Assembly (NCBI RefSeq): GCF_000802425.1
Contig: NZ_JRUD01000024.1
Span: forward strand, 62,001 to 126,000
Reading direction: 5' to 3'
Source: Pseudomonas flexibilis
Lineage (GTDB): Bacteria > Pseudomonadota > Gammaproteobacteria > Pseudomonadales > Pseudomonadaceae
Length of the DNA stretch: 64,000 nucleotides
The translations under genes and the position numbers were made by a program. Below, in pieces: positions 1 to 13,848 of this stretch. The stretch's first letter is position 1. Every line of letters starts with the position of its first letter. The notes beneath the pieces are model-generated. The model did not search any database and was not told where the DNA came from. It was given only the letters and a program-made list of their open reading frames with translations.

Positions 1-669
1 CTGGGCAGCCTCGAGTTCGCCCTGGCGCTGGCGGTGATCGGCGCCCTGGTCCAGGGCCTGCTGCTCGCCGTGCTGGCGCTATGGGTTGGCCACGCGCTGT
101 TTCCCGAACCGCCCGGTGCAACGGCCGCGCCGGCGGCCCCGCCGCTGTCCGAGGAGGCCGACTGGCTGGCCCTGCAGGCCACGCTGGTGGTGATGCCGGC
201 CTACCTGCTGGCGCTGATCGACCCGTCCGCCTACCTGGCGATCATTCTCAAGGCGGTCAGCCTCGGCCAGCAGAGCAGCGGCACCCCGGTGCGCACGGCC
301 ATCCGGGAACTGCTCGGCTCGACATTGCTGGGCGGCCTGCTGGCCATCCTGTTCTGGTGGGCGCTGGGCCTGTTCGTGCACCTGTGGATGTTTTTCCTGT
401 GGATGCTGCTGGTCGGCCTGCTGCTGGCGCGCAAGCTCCATGGCCTGCGGCCAAGTCGGCACAGCCCGGGGTTCTGGCTGAACACCCAGGTGACCATGCT
501 CATCCTGCTCGGCCTGTCGGTGCAGGACAGCGCCAACGGGCAGGATGTCTACCATGCCTTCGCGGTGCGCATGAGCCTGTTCATTGCCATCAGCCTGTAC
601 GCCGGCCTGATGGTGCATCTGCTGGCCCCCTTGCGCCACCGGCGGCGCGGGCGCGCCCTCGCAGGCTAG
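1..669 (+). CDS. Partial integral membrane protein, DUF2955/FUSC-like (5' end outside window)
   Basis: The reading frame is already open at the first base, so the true start lies upstream. The visible ~222 residues end in a basic tail rich in Arg. At least five hydrophobic stretches are seen: near the start, at the LLGGLLAILFWWALGLFVHL segment, the adjacent MFFLWMLLVGLLLA segment, a TMLILLGL segment and a MSLFIAISLYAGLMVHLLA segment. This layout and the mixed hydrophobic and loop pattern suggest a FUSC/DUF2955-type inner-membrane protein, a group often paired with HlyD-like periplasmic adaptors in efflux systems. That assignment is from memory of the family and is tentative. The gene converges on the leftward lipoprotein gene at 697-1368, with only 27 bp between them. 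Confidence 0.5.
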   Translation: MGSLEFALALAVIGALVQGLLLAVLALWVGHALFPEPPGATAAPAAPPLSEEADWLALQATLVVMPAYLLALIDPSAYLAIILKAVSLGQQSSGTPVRTAIRELLGSTLLGGLLAILFWWALGLFVHLWMFFLWMLLVGLLLARKLHGLRPSRHSPGFWLNTQVTMLILLGLSVQDSANGQDVYHAFAVRMSLFIAISLYAGLMVHLLAPLRHRRRGRALAG

Positions 670-696
670 CCCGGCCGCCCCTGGTCGCTGCAGCGC

Positions 697-1368
697 TCAG
701 TCCTGGAAGCGCTCGATATCGTTGACGATGGTGTCGATCACGCTCTTGAGCGTGGCCAGGGTCACCTGCTCCTCGCGGTTCTCGAGCTCCTGCCCATAGC
801 CCTTGCGCACCACGCGCATCACCGGCTGGCCGGTGGAGGCATCCAGCATTTCCGCCTCGACGAACAGCTCCGTCGTCCGGTCGCGGCTCCCCGCGGCCGT
901 GGTGGTAGCCGCCACCACCAATGCGATGGGAATCACCTCATAGGCCTTGAGCCCTTCGGCCTTGGTGTCCACGCCGGTGACGGCCGCCCGCAATACCAGG
1001 GTCTGCGGACGCGGCGCCGCGTTGGGGTCCAGCAACTGGAAGCGACGACCGAAGGCCGCGGAGATCTGCTGCCGGGCATAGACCCGCAGCTCATCCAGGG
1101 TCTGGTTGCTGATCTGCTCGGAGGCGCTCGGCTTGGGGTAGAAATCGACCGAGCGGATCTGCAGGTACTTGTAGTTGCCCACCTTCACGCCTGGGGCGAT
1201 CCAGCGCATCACCGGCTGGCCGGTGGCCGACACCGCCGGCTGCAGCTGCGAATAGTCGGAAAGGAACCCGGAGTACTGCTCCGGCTGGGTGACGTCTTTG
1301 GATGCACAGCCACCGAGCAACAGGGCGGAAAACAGCAGCCCGGAGAGTGCGGTACTCGAACGTTTCAT
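697..1368 (-). CDS. DUF3313-like outer-membrane lipoprotein
   Basis: Predicted 223-residue lipoprotein. The start chosen is the ATG that begins MKRSSTALSG. It gives a compact signal peptide with a clear lipobox (LLGGC, Cys at about residue 21), whereas the longer in-frame extension has no signal character. The body contains a PVMRWIAPGVKVG segment followed by alternating beta-like and helical stretches, as in DUF3313 lipoproteins of Pseudomonas and enterobacteria. No enzymatic motif is visible. It lies 132 bp downstream of pqiC in the same direction, so it may be read through from the pqi operon, but a separate promoter in that gap cannot be excluded. Its function is unknown; a role in envelope maintenance is only inferred from the neighbours. 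Confidence 0.75.
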   Translation of the reverse strand: MKRSSTALSGLLFSALLLGGCASKDVTQPEQYSGFLSDYSQLQPAVSATGQPVMRWIAPGVKVGNYKYLQIRSVDFYPKPSASEQISNQTLDELRVYARQQISAAFGRRFQLLDPNAAPRPQTLVLRAAVTGVDTKAEGLKAYEVIPIALVVAATTTAAGSRDRTTELFVEAEMLDASTGQPVMRVVRKGYGQELENREEQVTLATLKSVIDTIVNDIERFQD

Positions 1369-1500
1369 GGTGTCGCTCCTGCCTTGACGAGGGATTGATG
1401 GCGTCCAGCGAAACCACGCACCGGACGGTGGATGTGGCACCCTGCCCTGCGCGACCAGCCTCGTGCCTGCCAGCGCTCCTTCTTCCCGAATGGCCCCGAC

Positions 1501-2094
1501 CTACCCGCCGCCCGCGCAGCTACGCAATCGGCCATGACTGGCGTCGACAATCAACGCCGCCAGGGCGATCAGATTGGTCTGATGCGCATTCACCAGTGCC
1601 TCCATGTCGGCGCCGGCCGGCGTTTTCAGCACCGTATGGCACAGCGTCTCGGCGCTCGAATCCGCCGGCTTAAGCCGCCATTTCACGTCCAGCAGGGCGT
1701 ACTCCCCAAGCACCGAATCGAAGCGTTGCACGTCGACCCACAGCGCAGCCTTGGGTTGGGTAGGCGGGGAACCCGGCGGTGGATTCAGCCGGTACTGCAA
1801 TGCGCTGTGGATTTCGTCGACCAGTGGGGCGCCCCACCACTCGGTTTCGAGCACGGCCAGGCCACTGCGTCCCTGGCGAATGACGATTTGCGTACGGTCC
1901 ACCTGGGCCGGCACGGTCACCTGCTGAATACGGATATCCAAGCCCGGTGCCTGGCCGTCGGCCGGCGCCCCATAGGCAGGCACCAGCGTATGAAAGTTGA
2001 CCGGCTCACTCGCGCAGCCCGTGAGGATCAGCACCAGAACGATGCCTAACGCCGGAGCCAGGCGACTCGTGAGGTTTGCGGGCTGCATCGACAT
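1501..2094 (-). CDS. pqiC: PqiC-like outer-membrane lipoprotein of the Pqi MCE system
   Basis: A 197-residue lipoprotein with a hydrophobic signal and lipobox LILTGC (Cys near residue 27). The rest matches the ABC-type transport auxiliary lipoprotein (PqiC/DUF330) pattern: an early FHTLVPAYG strand, DIRIQQVTVPAQVDR, then EWWGAPLVDEI. In E. coli PqiC sits in the outer membrane and binds PqiB needles that bridge the periplasm for lipid transport. It is the third cistron of a leftward pqiA-pqiA'-pqiB-pqiC set and starts 13 bp after pqiB ends. The order and close spacing make an operon nearly certain. I see no separate promoter before it. Confidence 0.85.
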   Translation of the reverse strand: MSMQPANLTSRLAPALGIVLVLILTGCASEPVNFHTLVPAYGAPADGQAPGLDIRIQQVTVPAQVDRTQIVIRQGRSGLAVLETEWWGAPLVDEIHSALQYRLNPPPGSPPTQPKAALWVDVQRFDSVLGEYALLDVKWRLKPADSSAETLCHTVLKTPAGADMEALVNAHQTNLIALAALIVDASHGRLRSCAGGG

Positions 2095-2107
2095 GGGCTC
2101 ACTCCCC

Positions 2108-3718
2108 TCAGGGTTCCGAGGATTTCGGGCGGCCCCGGATCAGCGATTCGGGATGCCGGCCCAGGTAGTCGGTCAGCTCGCGCAGGGAGCGTGACATGCG
2201 TCGCAGCTCGGTGATGGCCTGGTTGAGTTGCTGGCGCTGCGGGGAGTCATCGGCCAGCGTACGATTGGCCGACTCCAGGGTTTGTTGCAGCTCTTCCAGG
2301 GTGGTCTGCAGGCCCGGCAGGGTCTGCCGATTGAAGAAGCGCAGCCCTTGCCGCAGCTCGTTCAGGTTCCCATCCAGATTGGTGACGATGCTTTCGAGCG
2401 GGAGCTGGCTCAGCTTGTCGACCAGGCGCTGGAAGCGCTCCTGAACACGCTCCAGATCACCTGGCACCGTGGGAATGCGAATCGGCCGTTCCGACAGATC
2501 AACGGCAACCGCGGGCTCGTCCGGATAGAAGTCCAGGGAGATGTACAGCTGGCCGGTCAGCAGGTTGCCGCTGCGGGCCTGGGCGCGCAGGCCATGCTCC
2601 ACGAAATTGCCGATGAGCCGCGCCGTGGCCATCTCGTCGTCGGGGGAGTGCTTGAGCGCCTTGAGCATCTTGGCATGGGCCGGCCCGAGGCGATCCGGAT
2701 AGACCACCGCGTCGACCATGACCGGGAACGACTGCTTCTGCTCATCGAAGTCCAGCTTCACCGCCACGACCTTGCCGAACTCGACGCCCATGAACTCGAC
2801 CGGCGCGTCGACCGCCAGCCCGCGCAACGCTTGATCGAAACGCAGGCGAATGAATTTCGCCTGGCCAGTGGGCGGTGCCAGTGCGCTCTGCTCATCGGCA
2901 AACAGCTCGAAACGTTGCCCCTGGGCAGCGGGCGGCCCGTCGGCGGCGTACTCCGGGGAACGGAAGGCCAATCCGCCGGCCAGCATCGCGGCCAGCGACG
3001 CGGTATCGACCCGGATGCCCTTGGCGTCCAGGGTCACATCGATGCCGCTGGCATTCCAGAAACGGGAGTTTTGCGTGACATACGCGTCGTGGGGGGCGCG
3101 AATGAAGATCTCGATGGTGACGCTTCCGCCATCGGCGTCCAGGGCATAGGAAATCACCTGGCCCACCGGGATCCGGCGATAGTAAATGGGGGAGCCAATG
3201 TCCAGCGACCCGAGGTCCGGCGCCGAGAGGAGGAAGCGCTTGCCTTCCTCCCCGTAGGTAATGGGCGGCGGGGATTCCAGCCCGGTGAAATGTTCGGCGC
3301 GCCGCGCGGACTGGCCGGCGTCGGCGCCGATGAAGCTGCCCGATAACAGTGTATCCAGCCCGGTGACGCCGCCGGCTCCGATGCGCGGACGCACCACCCA
3401 GAACTGGGAATCCTCGCTGGCGAAGGACTCCGCTTCCTTGGACAGGCGCACCGTGGCCTTCACGCTTTTCTTGTCCTCGGCCAGCTTGATCGAGGTCACC
3501 TGGCCGATGACCAGGTTGCGGTACCTGACCTCCGTCTTGTTGGCCACCAGGCCTTCCCCGGTCCTGAAGGTGATCGTGAGCGTCGGACCTTCCTGCATCC
3601 AGTTGCGCACCACCAGCGAGGCGCCCACCAGCAGGGCCACGATCGGCACGATCCACACCAGCGACACGTTCCAGCGCCGGGTCTTGATGGGAGCCGGTTG
3701 CGGCGGCGTCTCCTGCAT
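2108..3718 (-). CDS. pqiB: PqiB, MCE-domain intermembrane transport protein
   Basis: A 536-residue protein, near the usual length of PqiB. One N-terminal transmembrane helix (about residues 18-40, VSLVWIVPIVALLVGASLVV) is followed by three MCE domains. The first starts around TLTITFRTGEGLVANKTEV, and the others are recognisable from repeated GS-I-YYRRIPVGQV and PVEFMGVEFGKVVAV motifs. The C-terminal part is rich in Leu/Gln and Arg and is predicted helical coiled coil, as in the PqiB needle. In E. coli PqiB hexamers form a tunnel from inner to outer membrane. The start codon shares one base with the end of the PqiA-like gene upstream, so translation is probably coupled. Confidence 0.93.
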   Translation of the reverse strand: MQETPPQPAPIKTRRWNVSLVWIVPIVALLVGASLVVRNWMQEGPTLTITFRTGEGLVANKTEVRYRNLVIGQVTSIKLAEDKKSVKATVRLSKEAESFASEDSQFWVVRPRIGAGGVTGLDTLLSGSFIGADAGQSARRAEHFTGLESPPPITYGEEGKRFLLSAPDLGSLDIGSPIYYRRIPVGQVISYALDADGGSVTIEIFIRAPHDAYVTQNSRFWNASGIDVTLDAKGIRVDTASLAAMLAGGLAFRSPEYAADGPPAAQGQRFELFADEQSALAPPTGQAKFIRLRFDQALRGLAVDAPVEFMGVEFGKVVAVKLDFDEQKQSFPVMVDAVVYPDRLGPAHAKMLKALKHSPDDEMATARLIGNFVEHGLRAQARSGNLLTGQLYISLDFYPDEPAVAVDLSERPIRIPTVPGDLERVQERFQRLVDKLSQLPLESIVTNLDGNLNELRQGLRFFNRQTLPGLQTTLEELQQTLESANRTLADDSPQRQQLNQAITELRRMSRSLRELTDYLGRHPESLIRGRPKSSEP

Positions 3719-4344
3719 CAGCCGTCCCTCCGGGGTGTCGCGCCGTCCCAGATCAGACGGGGATCGAAACTCATGGCCGAGAGCATGGTGAACACCACCA
3801 CCAGGCCGAAGAACAGGATGCCCGGGCGGGGTTCGATGGTACCCAGCTCCTGCATCTGAACCAGGGCGGCGACCAACGCCACAACCAGCACGTCCAGCAT
3901 CGACCAGTAGCCGATCACTTCAATGAAGCGATAGAGCTGTGCGCGCTGGCGCAGTGCCCAGTCGGTGTGCCGCTGCGTGGTGATCAGCAGCAGGGACAGG
4001 CCCAGGAACTTGATGCAGGGGACGCCGACGCTGGCGATGAAGATGATCAGTGCGATATCCCAGGCACCGCCCTTCCAGAACTCCACGACGCCGCCAATGA
4101 TGGTGCTGCCGCCACTGCTGCCGAACATGCTGGTGTGCATGACCGGCACCACATTGGCGGGTATGTAGAGCACCAGCGCCGCGAGCAGGTAGGCCCAGCT
4201 GCGGGCAATCGCATCGCTCTTGCGCCAGTGCAGCGGTGCGCCACAGCGGACGCAGCGCTGCGGATTCCCCTGCATGTCGCAGGCCAGGCCGCAGCCGTGA
4301 CACAGGCACAGGTTCAGGGTGATGGCCAGCGGTGGCTCGTTCAT
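3718..4344 (-). CDS. pqiA: PqiA-like inner-membrane protein (second half of split PqiA)
   Basis: A 208-residue protein starting MNEPPLAITL. It has two zinc-ribbon-type CxxC pairs near the N terminus (CHGCG about residues 15-19, then CVRCG about residues 31-35), followed by four hydrophobic segments. E. coli PqiA is one protein of about 417 residues made of two such ribbon-plus-TM modules. Here the modules are encoded by separate genes, and this is the second. Its start overlaps the end of the first by 4 bp (ATGA), which suggests translational coupling and a heteromeric complex with the product of 4341-4937. It is likely an inner-membrane partner of PqiB. Confidence 0.88.
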   Translation of the reverse strand: MNEPPLAITLNLCLCHGCGLACDMQGNPQRCVRCGAPLHWRKSDAIARSWAYLLAALVLYIPANVVPVMHTSMFGSSGGSTIIGGVVEFWKGGAWDIALIIFIASVGVPCIKFLGLSLLLITTQRHTDWALRQRAQLYRFIEVIGYWSMLDVLVVALVAALVQMQELGTIEPRPGILFFGLVVVFTMLSAMSFDPRLIWDGATPRRDG

Positions 4345-4937
4345 AACCTGTCCCAGAGGTCGCGCACATCGCGCCCGGCGATGTAGATCAGCACCACGCT
4401 CAGGGCGGCCAGCGCGATCAGCCCCGCGCCGGGTATCACATCAAGCATGCCGGCCAGCTTGATCACCGCCACCAGCGCGCCGAGCAGGCACACTTCGAGC
4501 ATGTTCCACGGCCGCAGGCTCTCCAGCCCGCGCATGCACAGCGCGAACGCCGGCGAGCGCCGCCGAAGCATGGCGAACGCCAACACCCAGATCAGCAACA
4601 GCACCTGCAGGACGGGCGCGATGATGATGGTCAGTGCGGCTACCAGCGCGATGAAGGTGATGGAGCCCTGACTGAGGATCTGTACCGAGTCCCACAGCGT
4701 CGCGGAGTTGCTCACGCCCTGCAGCCTGATGCTCATCACGGGATAGAAGTGGGCGTAGACCATCAGGATCGCGGCCGTCACGCTCAGGGCCAGGCGCTGC
4801 TGTACGGTAAGGCCGACATGCCGCTGCAGAACGCCCCCGCAACGCACGCAAACCGAGCGCTGGTGGCGCGCCAGAGACGTCTTGCGATAGACCGCATCGC
4901 AGTACTCGCAAACGATCAGCTCGCTGGTTTTCGTCAT
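4341..4937 (-). CDS. pqiA: PqiA-like inner-membrane protein (first half of split PqiA)
   Basis: A 198-residue protein. The start is placed at the ATG of MTKTSELIVCEYCDAVY, because the longer in-frame upstream extension is Arg-rich and lacks family similarity. CEYCD and CVRCG form the cytoplasmic zinc ribbon in the first 40 residues, followed by four TM segments, ending IAGRDVRDLWDRL. It is the first cistron of the leftward pqi operon. Upstream, 4938-5137 has no gene, and the glmS terminator separates it from glmS, so its promoter should lie in that ~200 bp. E. coli pqi is induced by SoxRS and RpoS, but I could not recognise an operator here. Confidence 0.88.
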   Translation of the reverse strand: MTKTSELIVCEYCDAVYRKTSLARHQRSVCVRCGGVLQRHVGLTVQQRLALSVTAAILMVYAHFYPVMSIRLQGVSNSATLWDSVQILSQGSITFIALVAALTIIIAPVLQVLLLIWVLAFAMLRRRSPAFALCMRGLESLRPWNMLEVCLLGALVAVIKLAGMLDVIPGAGLIALAALSVVLIYIAGRDVRDLWDRL

Positions 4938-5137
4938 GGCGCATGCAACCTGGCCAAGCCCATCCACCCAATGCGACCTCCGTCGAAGCCATGGACGGGC
5001 AGCCGCGCCTCTGCGGGTCGCTCGCTTCCAGTCCTGACCGGAGTAGCGAAGCAGGCTCAGCTGTAGAGCGGACGATGCGCGAATTAGTTCAGGCATATGC
5101 CGGGGTGACGAGGCGAGCTGGCGAGGCGGCCGATACG

Positions 5138-5172
5138 AAAAAAAAGAAGCCGCAGATGCGGCTTCTTTTTTT
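5138..5172 (-). terminator. Intrinsic terminator downstream of glmS
   Basis: An 8-bp perfect stem GAAGCCGC/GCGGCTTC with a 4-nt loop (stem arms 5146-5153 and 5158-5165), flanked by A8 on the left and T7 on the right. It can work in both directions. In the leftward direction it ends glmS transcription 54 bp after the stop codon and insulates the pqi operon. Confidence 0.9.
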
Positions 5173-5225
5173 AAGCAGTGCAGCAACAACAGACCGACCA
5201 GACCAAGTGGTCGGACAGGTACGAA

Positions 5226-7061
<1,836 letters not shown>

Positions 7062-7073
7062 GGTTGTTTCTCC

Positions 7074-7859
7074 TTAGGGGTGCTCGGCCATGGCGGTACA
7101 GATGAGCCTCACGCCATGGGCCTCGATGCGTCTGCGCGCGTCGTCTTCGAGGCGCGTATCGGTGATCAGGGTATGGATCTGCGCCCAGGGCAGCTCCAGG
7201 TTGGGAATGCGCCGGCCGATCTTGTCGCTCTCCACCAGCACGATGACTTCACGGGCCACCTCGGCCATCACCCGCGACAGGCCGAGCAGTTCGTTGAAGG
7301 TGGTGGTGCCACGCTCCAGGTCGATGCCGTCGGCACCGATGAACAGCTGGTCGAAATCGTAGGAACGCAGCACTTGCTCGGCCACCTGACCCTGGAAGGA
7401 TTCCGAGTTCGGGTCCCAGGTGCCGCCGGTCATCAGCAGCGCCGGCTCATGCTCCAGCTCGCGCAGCGCGTTGGCCACGTTCAACGAGTTGGTCATCACC
7501 ACCAGACCGGGCTTGCGGCCCAGCTGCGGAATCATCGCGGCGGTGGTGCTGCCGCTGTCGATGATCACCCGCGCATGCTCGCGAATCAGCCCCACCGCAG
7601 CGCGGGCGATGGCCTGCTTCCAGGGGGAAGCGGTCTGTGCCTGCTCCTCGGCAATCAGTTCCTGGGGCATCGGCACGGCGCCGCCATAGCGACGCAGCAG
7701 CAGCCCGTTCTTTTCCAGCGCCGCCAGGTCTTTGCGGATGGTGACTTCGGAGGTGGAAAAACGCTTGGCCAAGGCGTCGACACCCACCTCACCCTGCTCG
7801 GCGAGCAGGCTGAGAATGGCGTGGCGACGCTGCAAGGTGTTGCGTTTGGGAAGCGACAT
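7074..7859 (-). CDS. glmR: DeoR/GlpR-family transcriptional regulator GlmR
   Basis: A 261-residue DeoR-family regulator. The start is set at MSLPKRNTLQRR, 33 bp into the longest frame, because the helix-turn-helix follows at once (VGVDALAKRFSTSEVTIRKDL, about residues 23-43). The C-terminal two thirds form the DeoR sugar-phosphate sensor fold, with IDSGSTTAAMI and FIGADGID typical of the isomerase-like effector site. Its position between glmU and glmS matches the Pseudomonas gene called glmR. From this it is inferred to control amino-sugar synthesis in response to a hexose or hexosamine phosphate. Confidence 0.9.
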   Translation of the reverse strand: MSLPKRNTLQRRHAILSLLAEQGEVGVDALAKRFSTSEVTIRKDLAALEKNGLLLRRYGGAVPMPQELIAEEQAQTASPWKQAIARAAVGLIREHARVIIDSGSTTAAMIPQLGRKPGLVVMTNSLNVANALRELEHEPALLMTGGTWDPNSESFQGQVAEQVLRSYDFDQLFIGADGIDLERGTTTFNELLGLSRVMAEVAREVIVLVESDKIGRRIPNLELPWAQIHTLITDTRLEDDARRRIEAHGVRLICTAMAEHP

Positions 7860-7962
7860 GTTTCGATCCGAAACTTTCAGGGCGCGAATCAAAACATAGC
7901 AGCGGGCGCAGCGGCAAGCGAAAGCTGATCGCTAGCGCGCTTTCCGTGGGAGCGGACTGGCC

Positions 7963-9327
7963 TCAGGGCTTGTTCTTCACCGGACGCTTCCAGCCTTCGA
8001 TGTTGCGCTGCTTGCCGCGCCCGACCGCCAGGCTGTCGGCCGGCACGTCCTGGGTGATGGTCGAACCGGCACCGGTGGTCGAGCCGGCGCCCAGGTTGAG
8101 CGGCGCCACCAGCGAGCTGTTGGAGCCGATGAACACGTCCTCGCCCATCACCGTGCGGTGCTTGTTGGCGCCGTCGTAGTTGCAGGTGATGGTGCCCGCA
8201 CCGATGTTGGTGCGCGCACCGATCTCGGCATCGCCCAGGTAGCTCAGGTGACCGGCCTTGGCGCCCTCGCCGAGCACCGCGTTCTTCAGCTCGACGAAGT
8301 TGCCGACGTGGGCCTTCTTGCCCAGCACGGCGCCCGGGCGAAGGCGGGCGAACGGACCACAGTCGGCGCCCTCGCCGACTTGCGCGCCTTCCAGGTGCGA
8401 ATTGGCCTTGATGACGACGCCGGCGCGCAGCACGGAATCCTTGATCACGCAGTTCGGGCCGATCTGCACGTTGTCCTCGATGATGACCTTGCCTTCGAGG
8501 ATGACGTTGACGTCGATCAGCACGTCGCGACCCACACTGGCCTCGCCGCGCAGGTCGAAACGCGCCGGATCGATCAGCGTCACGCCCTGGGCCATCAGCC
8601 GGCGCGCGGCACGGCCCTGGTAGTGGCGCTCCAGCTGGGCGAGCTGGATGCGGTCGTTGGCGCCCAGTACTTCCATCTCGTCGGCGGCTTGTACGGTGGC
8701 GATGCGCAGGCCGTCGGCTACGGCCATGGCGATCACGTCGGTCAGGTAGTACTCGCCCTGGGCGTTGCTGTTGGACAGCCGCCCCAGCCAGTCGCCCAGG
8801 CAGTGGCCAGGTACGGCGAGGATGCCGGTGTTGCCTTCGCGGATGGCGCGCTGCGCCTCGCTGGCATCCTTGTGTTCGACGATCGCCTGCACTTCGCCGT
8901 GCCCGTCACGCAGGATGCGACCATAGCCGGTGGGATCGGCCAGTTCGACGGTAAGCAGGCCGAGCTGACGCGCGTTCACCTGCTCCAGCAGGCGCTGCAG
9001 CGTAGCGGGTTCGATCAGCGGCACATCGCCGTAGAGGATCAGCACACGCTCGGCGCTCAGGTGCGGCTGCGCCTGGGCCACAGCGTGGCCGGTGCCCAGT
9101 TGCTGCTCCTGCACCACGAAGGACAGGTCATCGGCCGCCAGGCGCTCGCGCACCTTCTCGGCACCATGGCCGATCACCACCTGGATGCTTTGCGGCGCAA
9201 GTTGGCGGGCGGTGTCGATGACGTGGCCGAGCATGGGCTTGCCGGCGACCGGATGGAGAACCTTGGGCAGGGCCGAACGCATGCGGGTACCCTGGCCGGC
9301 AGCGAGAATGACGATATCGAGCGACAT
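7963..9327 (-). CDS. glmU: Bifunctional UDP-GlcNAc pyrophosphorylase / GlcN-1-P acetyltransferase
   Basis: A 454-residue protein, close to E. coli GlmU. It acetylates GlcN-1-P and couples it to UTP to give UDP-GlcNAc for peptidoglycan and LPS. The start chosen is [16 protein letters not shown]; the upstream in-frame 17 codons are not conserved. The N-terminal uridyltransferase shows the LAAGQGTRM nucleotide loop, YGDVPLI and [11 protein letters not shown]. From about residue 250 the left-handed beta-helix hexapeptide repeats begin ([22 protein letters not shown]). It follows atpC in the same direction, but a terminator lies between them. Confidence 0.97.
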   Translation of the reverse strand: MSLDIVILAAGQGTRMRSALPKVLHPVAGKPMLGHVIDTARQLAPQSIQVVIGHGAEKVRERLAADDLSFVVQEQQLGTGHAVAQAQPHLSAERVLILYGDVPLIEPATLQRLLEQVNARQLGLLTVELADPTGYGRILRDGHGEVQAIVEHKDASEAQRAIREGNTGILAVPGHCLGDWLGRLSNSNAQGEYYLTDVIAMAVADGLRIATVQAADEMEVLGANDRIQLAQLERHYQGRAARRLMAQGVTLIDPARFDLRGEASVGRDVLIDVNVILEGKVIIEDNVQIGPNCVIKDSVLRAGVVIKANSHLEGAQVGEGADCGPFARLRPGAVLGKKAHVGNFVELKNAVLGEGAKAGHLSYLGDAEIGARTNIGAGTITCNYDGANKHRTVMGEDVFIGSNSSLVAPLNLGAGSTTGAGSTITQDVPADSLAVGRGKQRNIEGWKRPVKNKP

Positions 9328-9402
9328 GGAAAGATCCTGAACGGGGCGCCGGCGAACGCCGTGCGCGCTGGGCTTCATGCAGGGCCGTACGGCCCTTCCA
9401 AA

Positions 9403-9436
9403 ATGAAAAAAGGGTAGCCGAAGCTACCCTTTCTCG
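9403..9436 (-). terminator. Intrinsic terminator of the atp operon
   Basis: Perfect 10-bp stem AAAGGGTAGC/GCTACCCTTT (9409-9418 and 9423-9432) with loop CGAA, read as TTCG on the transcribed minus strand, then a short U-rich tail. It lies 30-50 bp after the atpC stop and separates atp from glmU. Confidence 0.85.
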
Positions 9437-9461
9437 TCTTGCGGAAAATACGGCGTGGCGA

Positions 9462-9890
9462 TCAGCCGCGGCCGTACTTCTTGCGCATCGCCTCGATGGT
9501 CCGCAGCTGGGCAGCGGCCTCGGCCAGGCGAGCGGCGGCCGAACCGTAATCGAACTCGGCGCCCTTCTCGTTGAGGGCCTTCTCGGCGGCCTTGATGGCC
9601 TCCTGGGCGGCAGCCTCGTCGAGGTCCTTGGCGCGAGTGGCGGTATCGGCAAGCACCTTCACCATGTTCGGCTGCACTTCGATGAAGCCGCCGGAGATGT
9701 AGAAGATTTCTTCCTCACCGCCCTGCTTGATCACGCGCACCGGGCCCGGCTTGAGGTCGCTGAGCAGGGGCGCGTGGTTGGGCAGGATACCCAGGTCGCC
9801 GAGGTGACCATGGGCAACGACCATTTCCACCAGCCCGGAGAACAGCTGCTCTTCTGCACTGACGATGTCGCAATGGACTGTCATAGCCAT
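9462..9890 (-). CDS. atpC: ATP synthase F1 epsilon subunit
   Basis: A 142-residue epsilon subunit, normal for Pseudomonas. It begins [19 protein letters not shown], has the N-terminal beta sandwich (about 1-88, with [16 protein letters not shown]), and ends in the Ala/Glu-rich two-helix hairpin that inhibits ATP hydrolysis when extended. It is the last gene of the leftward atp operon, 74 bp after atpD, and is followed by an intrinsic terminator. Confidence 0.97.
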   Translation of the reverse strand: MAMTVHCDIVSAEEQLFSGLVEMVVAHGHLGDLGILPNHAPLLSDLKPGPVRVIKQGGEEEIFYISGGFIEVQPNMVKVLADTATRAKDLDEAAAQEAIKAAEKALNEKGAEFDYGSAAARLAEAAAQLRTIEAMRKKYGRG

Positions 9891-9964
9891 ACAAATGCCT
9901 CGGTAGTCAGGTCAGGCGGGGTTGCCCCCGCCCTGGTACGGCGCCCGTTGCCGGGCGCGACCCA

Positions 9965-11371
<1,407 letters not shown>

Positions 11372-12238
11372 TTAAACCGCGGCAGCGCCGCCGACGATTT
11401 CCGAAATCTCTTGAGTGATCGCAGCCTGACGGGCCTTGTTGTAGACCAGTTGCAGTTCGCTGATGAGCTCACCGGCGTTGTCGGTGGCGCTCTTCATGGC
11501 GATCATCCGCGCAGCCTGCTCGGCAGCACCGTTCTCGACCACACCCTGATAGACCTGGGACTCGATGAAACGAACCAGCAGGGCATCCAGCAACTGCTGG
11601 GCATCCGGCTCGTAGAGGTAGTCCCACAGACCCTTGCGCGGGGTCTCGCCGGCGTCCAGCGATGCCAGGGGCAGCAGCTGGTCGATGTTCGGCTTCTGGG
11701 TCATGGTGTTGATGAACTTGTTCGACACCAGGTACAGACGGTCGATACGGCCGGCGTGGAAGGCGTCCAGCATGACCTTGACGTTGCCGATCAGGTCATT
11801 GATCGACGGGGCTTCGCCCAGGTTGCCGATCGCCGCGACCACGTTGCCGCCGAAGCTGCGGAAGAAGCTTGCGCCCTTGTTGCCGATCACGCACAGATCG
11901 GCCTCGACCTTCTGGTCGTGCCATTCCTTCATGTGCTTGATCAGGGCCTTGAACAGGTTGATGTTCAGGCCGCCGCACAGACCACGGTCGGTGGAGACGA
12001 CGATGTAGCCGACTCGCTTGACCGGGCGCTCCACCATGAACGGATGACGGTATTCCGGATTGGCGTCGGCCAGGTGACCGATCACTTCACGGATCCGCTC
12101 CGCATAGGGGCGGCTGGCAGCCATGCGCATTTGTGCCTTGCGCATCTTGCTGACCGCCACCTTTTCCATGGCGCTGGTGATCTTCTGCGTGCTTTTGATG
12201 CTCGCAATCTTGCTGCGAATCTCTTTTGCGCCTGCCAT
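11372..12238 (-). CDS. atpG: ATP synthase F1 gamma subunit
   Basis: A 288-residue central-stalk subunit. It begins [20 protein letters not shown], the conserved N-terminal helix that enters the alpha3beta3 ring, and ends with the matching C-terminal helix ([21 protein letters not shown], then [12 protein letters not shown]). [11 protein letters not shown] in the middle is the characteristic family segment. It couples c-ring rotation to catalysis. The gene lies 50 bp downstream of atpA and 30 bp upstream of atpD. Confidence 0.98.
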   Translation of the reverse strand: MAGAKEIRSKIASIKSTQKITSAMEKVAVSKMRKAQMRMAASRPYAERIREVIGHLADANPEYRHPFMVERPVKRVGYIVVSTDRGLCGGLNINLFKALIKHMKEWHDQKVEADLCVIGNKGASFFRSFGGNVVAAIGNLGEAPSINDLIGNVKVMLDAFHAGRIDRLYLVSNKFINTMTQKPNIDQLLPLASLDAGETPRKGLWDYLYEPDAQQLLDALLVRFIESQVYQGVVENGAAEQAARMIAMKSATDNAGELISELQLVYNKARQAAITQEISEIVGGAAAV

Positions 12239-12288
12239 TTCACACCTTTCGGGTTAGCAGGCGGGAGCCTTGCGGCTCCCGCTGCGGC

Positions 12289-13833
<1,545 letters not shown>

Positions 13834-13848
13834 GCCATGACCCTCAAA

